Source: an uncultured Ruminococcus sp.
Lineage (GTDB): Bacteria > Bacillota > Clostridia > Oscillospirales > Acutalibacteraceae
Direction of reading: 5' to 3'
NCBI GenBank assembly: GCA_946055445.1
Contig: CAMGGF010000100.1
Location: forward strand, 1-5,524
Length of the DNA stretch: 5,524 nucleotides
The stretch's first letter is position 1. Every line of letters starts with the position of its first letter. The notes below the pieces were generated by a model. It was not told where the DNA came from. It searched no databases and saw only the letters and a list, made by a program, of their open reading frames with translations. Both the position numbers and the translations under genes were made by a program. Below are positions 1 to 4,296 of the stretch, one piece after another.

Positions 1-36
1 TGTTGCGTGTATTCTGTTTTCCTTTTAAAGCGGTTT

Positions 37-813
37 TTACGCGACGGTTTCTTCGCGCAAAGCCTTCAATTCCAGTTCAACCGCTTCGTCAATGGTGGGC
101 TGGGTTTTCTTTTGTTTGCGCAGGGAAAGCCCGACAACCAAATCCACAACCAAATCGAGCAAAAACAGCCCGATACCGACCAAATAAAACGGTGAAACGC
201 TGCCCGAGAACAGCCCCAAGGAAAGGTCGGCACACTGCGCGGTGAACTGCGACAAAAACAGCGCCGAAAGCCCCCACGAAACAAGGCTTATCCCGTTTAA
301 AATCACATTGAACAGCCAATTCAAATTGATGGCACCGATAAGCACCACAAAGAAATTAAGCACGCCTGCGACCACGGCAACCAGCGCCATCAGCACCGCC
401 AAAAGCATTGCCGTAACCGCACCGCCCAAAACCTCGCCGCCCATCAACGAGAATACAGAGCCGAGGTCGAATTTTAACAAATAATTGAGCACAAAGGTCA
501 AAAAGGAAATGGATTCCGTGCCCTCACGGAACGGGAACGCAAAGGTCGCATGCAACAGCGGCACAACCAGCGCCACAAGCGGCAACAGGGTGCACACCAA
601 GCGCACAATGCGCAAAGGAGAGCCGACCGTTGCACTTTTGAAGTTCCCGGTGCGGTAATGAAGCCTTGCAAAAGAACGCTCCGCAATATCCGCGTCTTCT
701 TCGAGTCTTGCCTCCCAGTTGTAATTCGGGATATTCGCGCCACAGTGTTTGCACTCCGCGCGCAAATCATACCAATGCAGTTTTTCGCCGCAATTCGGAC
801 ATTTTGCCGCCAT
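37..813 (-). CDS. Zinc-ribbon multi-pass membrane protein, function unknown
   Basis: I do not recognise a named family for this 258-residue protein. Residues 5-24 form a short zinc ribbon: CPNC (C5, C8) and CKHC (C21, C24) separated by 12 residues, the usual four-cysteine metal knuckle. A charged linker (about 35-65) follows, then hydrophobic segments near 68-92, 127-150, 151-172, 173-190 and 208-231, so four or five membrane spans are likely. A charged tail (231-258, RKQKK then Glu-rich) follows. With no signal peptide, the ribbon is probably cytoplasmic. The ATG at 811-813 is preceded by AAAGGA (complement of 822-827) at 8 bases, which supports this start. It lies 66 bases downstream of the arabinofuranosidase gene on the same strand but has a good promoter of its own, so a functional link is not implied. 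The 36 bases left of its stop show no terminator. Ribbon-plus-membrane proteins are common in clostridia and mostly uncharacterised; a sensor or membrane-organising role would be a guess. Confidence 0.85.
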   Translation of the reverse strand: MAAKCPNCGEKLHWYDLRAECKHCGANIPNYNWEARLEEDADIAERSFARLHYRTGNFKSATVGSPLRIVRLVCTLLPLVALVVPLLHATFAFPFREGTESISFLTFVLNYLLKFDLGSVFSLMGGEVLGGAVTAMLLAVLMALVAVVAGVLNFFVVLIGAINLNWLFNVILNGISLVSWGLSALFLSQFTAQCADLSLGLFSGSVSPFYLVGIGLFLLDLVVDLVVGLSLRKQKKTQPTIDEAVELELKALREETVA

Positions 814-865
814 AAAACCAATCCTTTCCGTTTTCAGAAACTGTGCCGGGATTTACAGATAAACC

Positions 866-894
866 ATTGTAACATACTTTTACATTTTTTTCAA
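866..894 (-). promoter_or_regulatory. Sigma-A-type promoter for the zinc-ribbon gene
   Basis: On the minus strand, TTGAAA (complement of 889-894) and TACAAT (complement of 866-871) are separated by exactly 17 bases, and the -10 box carries the extended TG motif (TGT before TACAAT). Each box matches the sigma-A consensus at five of six positions. Transcription would start near 859, giving a leader of about 45 bases. The -35 box lies inside the last codons of the arabinofuranosidase gene, so the downstream gene can be expressed independently. Promoter function is inferred from sequence only. Confidence 0.6.
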
Positions 895-2385
895 GCGAAT
901 TACATTCCAAGAAAGCGGACGCAATTTTGCCGTGACGGTTCTGCCGTCTTTTTCGGGGAGAACCGCCGCATTTGCGGGCTTCACGGGTGCAGAAACAATG
1001 GAGTTTTCGTCTTTTAAGCCGAAGCCCGCCATTTCGATATGCGCAAACGGTACAAAATCTTCCATATCGGGCAAATCGAGCGTCAGCGCGTAATCTTCTT
1101 CAAAATCACGGTTGACCGCGAACACCGTCAGTTCCGTTTCGTCCTCGGAAAGAATGGCAACGCCGTCCAAATCGGGCACGTCGGTAAATTCTTTTGTATC
1201 GTGCTTTGCACAGCGGATTTGCGACAGAAGCGCCGTGCCGCGACCGTAATTCGACATATGCATAAACGGGTAGAAAATCGTCTGTTCAAACACGCCGCCG
1301 CCCGTTTCGGTCATAATCGGCGCAATTACATTCACAAGTTGCGCAAGGCACGCCACTTTTACACGGTCGGCATGGCGCAACAGGGTAATCAGCATTAAGC
1401 CGACCAACAGCGCGTCCTCAAAGTTATAAATATCCTCTAACTGATGGGGGGCTTGGCACCAGCGTTCGATTTTTTCGTCCGCTTCAAAAGAGTGATACCA
1501 AACATTCCACTCATCAAAAGACAGGTTGACCTCGTGCTTCGAGTGCTTTTTGCCTTTGATGTAGTCGCAGACCGACACAACCGTTTTAATAAAGTCGTCC
1601 ATTTCCATAGATTTGGCAAGGAAACTCGCTGTATCATCGGTTTTGTTGTCATAATACTGATGCAAAGAAACATAGTTCACTTTGTCATACGCCAAATCGA
1701 GCGTTTGTGCTTCCCAATCGCCGAAAGTTTTGGTGTGGCTGTTGGAACTGCCGCAAAGCACCAATTCAATCGACGGGTCAACCCAACGCATCACCTTTGC
1801 CGCCTCTGCCGCGGCTCTGCCGTATTCGTAAGCGGTTTTGTGCCCGATTTGCCAGTCGCCGTCCATTTCGTTGCCGAGGCACCACAGTTTGATGTTGTGC
1901 GGATTTTCAACGCCGTGTTTGCGGCGCAAATCACTGTAATACGAGCCGCCCGGGTGGTTGCAGTATTCCACGAGCGCGCGCGCTTCTTCTGCACCGCGCA
2001 GTCCCAAGTTGACCGCCATCATACATTCGGTGTTCGCCTTTTTGCACCAGTGCATAAATTCGTTGGTGCCGAAGGTGTTGGGCTCTGTCACGCCCCACGC
2101 AAGTTCCAAGCGTTTCGGGCGTTCTTCGACAGGCCCTACGCCGTCTTCCCAACGGTAACCGGAAACAAAGTTGCCGCCCGGATAGCGCACAATCGGCACA
2201 TTCAGTTTGCGTACTTCGTCAATAACATCCTGCCGCAAACCGTCCGCATCTGCGGTGGGGTGACCGGGCTCAAAAATGCCGCCGTAAACCGCGCGCCCGA
2301 GGTGCTCGATAAACGAGCCGTAGATGCGCTTGTCCACCGTACCGATTTGAAAACTTTTGGAAAGAGGTAATGCTGCTTTTTTCAT
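880..2385 (-). CDS. abfA: Intracellular alpha-L-arabinofuranosidase, GH51
   Basis: This enzyme removes terminal alpha-L-arabinofuranosyl residues from arabino-oligosaccharides (from arabinan or arabinoxylan), releasing arabinose by a retaining mechanism. The 501-residue length is normal for intracellular GH51 enzymes. Family signatures are YGSFIEHLGRAVYGG (22-36), VRYPGGNFVSGYRWEDG (66-82), TNEF (107-110), GNEMDG (171-176) with E173 as acid/base, and FDEWNVWY (290-297) with E292 as nucleophile. These positions nearly match the E175/E294 pair I recall from the Geobacillus stearothermophilus enzyme. A (beta/alpha)8 barrel fills roughly residues 15-385 and the C-terminal beta-sandwich the rest. 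There is no signal peptide or membrane segment, so it should act in the cytoplasm on imported oligosaccharides, usually as a hexamer in this family. The ATG at 2383-2385 follows GGAG (complement of 2397-2400) at 11 bases. No transporter, regulator or other arabinan gene is in view, and I found no convincing cre or AraR-like operator upstream. The reading frame is intact. Confidence 0.96.
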   Translation of the reverse strand: MKKAALPLSKSFQIGTVDKRIYGSFIEHLGRAVYGGIFEPGHPTADADGLRQDVIDEVRKLNVPIVRYPGGNFVSGYRWEDGVGPVEERPKRLELAWGVTEPNTFGTNEFMHWCKKANTECMMAVNLGLRGAEEARALVEYCNHPGGSYYSDLRRKHGVENPHNIKLWCLGNEMDGDWQIGHKTAYEYGRAAAEAAKVMRWVDPSIELVLCGSSNSHTKTFGDWEAQTLDLAYDKVNYVSLHQYYDNKTDDTASFLAKSMEMDDFIKTVVSVCDYIKGKKHSKHEVNLSFDEWNVWYHSFEADEKIERWCQAPHQLEDIYNFEDALLVGLMLITLLRHADRVKVACLAQLVNVIAPIMTETGGGVFEQTIFYPFMHMSNYGRGTALLSQIRCAKHDTKEFTDVPDLDGVAILSEDETELTVFAVNRDFEEDYALTLDLPDMEDFVPFAHIEMAGFGLKDENSIVSAPVKPANAAVLPEKDGRTVTAKLRPLSWNVIRLKKM

Positions 2386-2460
2386 TATGTATCACACTCC
2401 AAGGTGTTTATGGATTTCTGTGTTTTTCTGCAGGGCTATCCCACACGCAAAAATTTTTAT

Positions 2461-2543
2461 TTGTCATCCTGAGCGAAGCGAAGGATCTCAAAAGAAAAAT
2501 GTATCGAAAACGAGATTCTTCGCCTAACGGCTCAGAATGACAA
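2461..2543. repeat. Imperfect inverted repeat, MITE-like (TTGTCATCCTGAGCGAAG type)
   Basis: The left arm (2461-2489) begins TTGTCATCCTGAGCGAAGCG and ends AAGGATCTC. The right arm (2512-2543), read on the minus strand, begins TTGTCATTCTGAGC and ends GGCGAAGAATCTC. The arms match except for C/T and G/A differences and a short insertion (CGTTAG region) in the right arm. About 22 AT-rich bases separate them. I recall this terminus as a very widespread intergenic repeat in Firmicutes and other phyla, usually found in many copies per genome. It has no coding capacity of its own, and I see no clear target duplication. Mobilisation by a transposase encoded elsewhere is inference. Confidence 0.75.
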
Positions 2544-2546
2544 CGC

Positions 2547-2616
2547 GTAGGGAACGGTCTTGACCGTTCCGTAAAATCACAGCAAATTATACGGGCGATT
2601 CGTGAATCGCCCCTAC
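2547..2616. repeat. REP-pair (BIME-like) palindromic unit 1
   Basis: Two perfect 9-bp hairpins face each other, each with the tetranucleotide GTAG directly at the 5' foot of its stem. On the plus strand, GTAG (2547-2550) precedes GGAACGGTC / GACCGTTCC (2551-2559 with 2562-2570, loop TT). On the minus strand, GTAG (complement of 2613-2616) precedes GGGCGATTC / GAATCGCCC (arms at 2604-2612 and 2593-2601, 2-base loop). The middle is itself an imperfect palindrome, CCGTAAAAT (2569-2577) against ATTATACGG (2586-2594). The whole unit therefore closes as GTAGGG / CCCTAC around three possible arms. A GTAG-footed stem is the hallmark of REP elements, which RAYT-type Y1 transposases recognise in Proteobacteria; applying that here is inference. 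Confidence 0.75.
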
Positions 2617-2621
2617 AACCC

Positions 2622-2674
2622 GTAGGGACAGGTGCCCTCACCTGTCCGCGGGCGGATGAGGCATCCGCCCCTAC
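2622..2674. repeat. REP-pair (BIME-like) palindromic unit 2
   Basis: This has the same design as the preceding unit but different stem sequences. On the plus strand, GTAG (2622-2625) is followed by GGACAGGTG / CACCTGTCC (2626-2634 with 2639-2647, loop CCCT). On the minus strand, GTAG (complement of 2671-2674) is followed by GGGCGGATG / CATCCGCCC (arms at 2662-2670 and 2650-2658, 3-base loop). The middle is reduced to the palindrome CCGCGG (2646-2651). Only five bases (AACCC, 2617-2621) separate it from unit 1. No uridine tract follows any of the stems on either strand, so they do not look like classical intrinsic terminators, although they could stabilise mRNA ends or impede read-through. Confidence 0.75.
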
Positions 2675-2718
2675 GATTGGTTGAATAAATTAAAATTTAG
2701 TTGCCTTGCCAAGCAAAC

Positions 2719-4080
2719 TTATGATTCGGTTGCCGCTTCGACTGCTGCTTTTTCGAAGATAAACTGTTTTACTGCCGTGCGGTTTTTGTCCATGTCCGGG
2801 AGCAGGACATCTTGCCCGCGCCGCTTCGCGCTTTTGTAGGCGTCCGAAAGCGGAATTTGCTGTTGCACGATGTCATATTTTAAATAAGACAGCGCGTGCA
2901 ATCCCAAGTCCAGCATTTCGTCTTCGGTCAGGTCGGTTTTGACCATCGGCATTACCTTTTCTACCATATCGAGGAGTTTTACCGGTGACTGCCCGACCGC
3001 TTCTTTCACAATTGCGGTGATGACTTTTCTTTGCCGTGCGGTGCGCATAAAATCGCTGTCGAGATAGCGGATACGGCTGTACCAAAGCGCCTGCGCGCCC
3101 GTAAAATGCTGCATACCGCCCGAAAGTTCCTCGGGGAATGCATACACATCTGTAATATCCATATGGTCTTTGCTGTTGATGTACTTTGCCTCTTTGTCGG
3201 TAATTTCGACATCCACGCCGCCGAGTTCATCAATAATCGAAATGAACATATCGAAACTGACAAACATATAGTTGTCAATTTTGATTTTGAAATTGTATTC
3301 GAGCGTGTCTACAAGCAACTGCGTGCCGCCGTGACTTTGCGCAGCGTTGAGTTTGTCCTCGCGGTAGCCGGGGATTTCCAAATACATATCCCGCAAAAAT
3401 GAGGTCAGTTTGATTTGGCGGTTGCGCGTGTCAATCGTGACGAGCATCATCGTGTCCGAGCGCGTTTTTTCCGCGTCCTCGTCTTCGCGTGCATCCACGC
3501 CGATCAGCAAAATGTTTTGAATGTAGTCTGCGGACGCCAACTCGCTGTCGGCGATATATTGATTAGACGACAGCGGCTTGTAATCCACTGCCGCAAGAAT
3601 TTTTTGCACGCGCGTATAGCCGTATGCACCCGCCACACCGACAAACAGCAGTACAAGCACCAAGAAAACGCAAAAGATTTTACGCCCCAAGTGTTTTTTC
3701 TTTTTGCGTGGGCGGTCCGTGTCCGCCCCGGAATAAATTTCGTCGCCGTTTCTGGCGCGTGTGCGCACAGGGGCATTTTCGTTATAGCGGTACGGCTTTT
3801 TCTCGGGCGCGGTATTCACCGCCGCGCGGTAGCGCGCGTCCTGCGGTGTGTCCGCAATGGGGGACGCATCGAAAAAGCCCGCGTAGGGGTCCTCGTCCGT
3901 GTCCGCCTCGTCTGCGCCGGCTTCTCTGCCGCTGTAAATGTCCTCAAACACATCGTTTTCGTCCGCACCGTTTGCCGAACTGTCACTGAAAATATCTTCA
4001 AATCCGTCTGCACCCGACGAACTGAAAATATCCTCAAAATCATCATCGGAAACGGATTGTTTCTGCTTTGGATTGCCCAT
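2719..4080 (-). CDS. LytR-CpsA-Psr (LCP) family cell-wall glycopolymer ligase
   Basis: LCP proteins transfer lipid-linked glycopolymers (teichoic acids, capsule and related polymers) onto peptidoglycan at the outer face of the membrane. This one has 453 residues. Residues 1-133 are a long acidic, low-complexity cytoplasmic region containing FEDIFS (15-20), FEDIFS (27-32) and FEDIYS (45-50), plus a weaker DEIYS (113-117). A basic stop (RPRKKKK, 123-129) precedes one membrane span (about 135-156). The catalytic LCP domain spans about 188-360: LLIGVDAR (191-198, D196 and R198), RSDTMMLV (207-214), SFLRDMYLEIPG (227-238) and the YSRIRYLDSDFMRTARQR stretch (334-351) carry the conserved Asp/Arg residues that bind the polyprenyl-pyrophosphate substrate and Mg2+. 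A short helical tail follows. The ATG at 4078-4080 has a strong GGAGGTGA (complement of 4085-4092) just upstream, fixing the start. It is divergent from aspS. The native polymer cannot be told from the sequence, so no gene symbol is given. Confidence 0.94.
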   Translation of the reverse strand: MGNPKQKQSVSDDDFEDIFSSSGADGFEDIFSDSSANGADENDVFEDIYSGREAGADEADTDEDPYAGFFDASPIADTPQDARYRAAVNTAPEKKPYRYNENAPVRTRARNGDEIYSGADTDRPRKKKKHLGRKIFCVFLVLVLLFVGVAGAYGYTRVQKILAAVDYKPLSSNQYIADSELASADYIQNILLIGVDAREDEDAEKTRSDTMMLVTIDTRNRQIKLTSFLRDMYLEIPGYREDKLNAAQSHGGTQLLVDTLEYNFKIKIDNYMFVSFDMFISIIDELGGVDVEITDKEAKYINSKDHMDITDVYAFPEELSGGMQHFTGAQALWYSRIRYLDSDFMRTARQRKVITAIVKEAVGQSPVKLLDMVEKVMPMVKTDLTEDEMLDLGLHALSYLKYDIVQQQIPLSDAYKSAKRRGQDVLLPDMDKNRTAVKQFIFEKAAVEAATES

Positions 4081-4120
4081 TTTGTCACCTCCGGCAAAAA
4101 TCTTCGTATTCGTTCACCCT

Positions 4121-4149
4121 ATTTTACACGAGAACATAAATTTTTACAA
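4121..4149 (-). promoter_or_regulatory. Probable sigma-A-type promoter for the LCP gene
   Basis: On the minus strand, TTGTAA (complement of 4144-4149) and TAAAAT (complement of 4121-4126) are spaced by 17 bases. Matches to consensus are four of six and five of six. The predicted start near 4114 gives a leader of about 33 bases that includes the GGAGGTGA ribosome site. It is back-to-back with the aspS promoter, the two -35 boxes lying about 41 bases apart, so the two promoters share one small regulatory region. This is inferred from sequence only. Confidence 0.5.
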
Positions 4150-4190
4150 TGTTTTTTTCGCGGTTTTTCCGTCTTTTTTCAAAATTACAG

Positions 4191-4219
4191 TAGAAATTCC
4201 CGCGCAGGTATGCTATAAT
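4191..4219 (+). promoter_or_regulatory. Probable sigma-A-type promoter for aspS (extended -10)
   Basis: A perfect TATAAT (4214-4219) is preceded by the extended motif TGC (4211-4213), and TAGAAA (4191-4196) sits 17 bases upstream as a four-of-six -35 box. Transcription would begin near 4226 and give a leader of roughly 70 bases. Two more TATAAT hexamers follow at 4229-4234 and 4242-4247, but the sequences 17 bases upstream of them (AGGTAT and TCTTTA) are poor -35 boxes. The leader is too short for a T-box, and no T-box anti-terminator motif is visible in this region. Confidence 0.55.
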
Positions 4220-4296
4220 CTTTAATCGTATAATTAGAATGTATAATTATGCCTGAAAAACAAGGTAAATTTTTGCAGAAAAGGAATGTAAAAAAT

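Larger units (their letters stand above)
2386..2718. other. Gene-free, palindrome-rich spacer between LCP and arabinofuranosidase genes
   Basis: This 333-base stretch holds no credible gene. Positions 2386-2460 are the arabinofuranosidase leader, with a Shine-Dalgarno sequence at the complement of 2397-2400; I see no convincing promoter there. Positions 2461-2543 are a long imperfect inverted repeat, 2547-2616 and 2622-2674 are two hairpin pairs, and 2675-2718 is AT-rich sequence after the LCP stop codon. The partial symmetry at 2701-2716 (TTGCCTTG / CAAGCAA) has almost no loop and only a mixed A/T run after it on the minus strand, so it is at best a weak terminator. Both flanking genes are transcribed leftward, so any LCP read-through would run through all of these hairpins. 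Confidence 0.8.

Noticed and set aside
1..36. Start region or ribosome site of a further minus-strand gene (AAAAGGAAAAC on the complement)
   Set aside because: A purine-rich stretch is present, but no start codon is reached before the window ends, so nothing can be supported.
1444..2370. 308-residue open frame on the plus strand opposite the arabinofuranosidase gene
   Set aside because: It is fully antisense to a clear GH51 gene. Its His-, Arg- and Phe-rich composition is typical of a shadow frame, and no domain is recognisable.
2408..2641. 77-residue minus-strand open frame across the repeats
   Set aside because: Its translation contains HSEPLGEESRF and FASLRMT, the well-known artefact from reading through the TTGTCATCCTGAGC inverted repeat; the rest is hairpin sequence. 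No ribosome site or protein-like composition.
2547..2674. CRISPR array or tRNA gene suggested by regular hairpins and cloverleaf-like symmetry
   Set aside because: The stems are all different with no constant repeat and variable spacer, so it is not CRISPR. There is no tRNA anticodon arm, T-loop GTTCRA motif or CCA-type acceptor end.
2683..2716. Intrinsic terminator just after the LCP stop codon
   Set aside because: The TTGCCTTG / CAAGCAA symmetry leaves a loop of about one base with a bulge and is followed on the minus strand by mixed A/T, not a clean T run. Too weak to call.
3415..4218. 267-residue open frame on the plus strand opposite the LCP gene
   Set aside because: It lies antisense to a well-supported LCP gene, is rich in Arg, Val and His as shadow frames are, and runs through the divergent promoter region.
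4249..4296. Upstream in-frame ATG as an alternative aspS start
   Set aside because: It would add 16 Lys/Gln-rich residues not expected at the AspRS N-terminus, lacks a Shine-Dalgarno sequence, and sits just after a TATAAT. The ATG at 4297 has AAGGAA upstream and fits the family.
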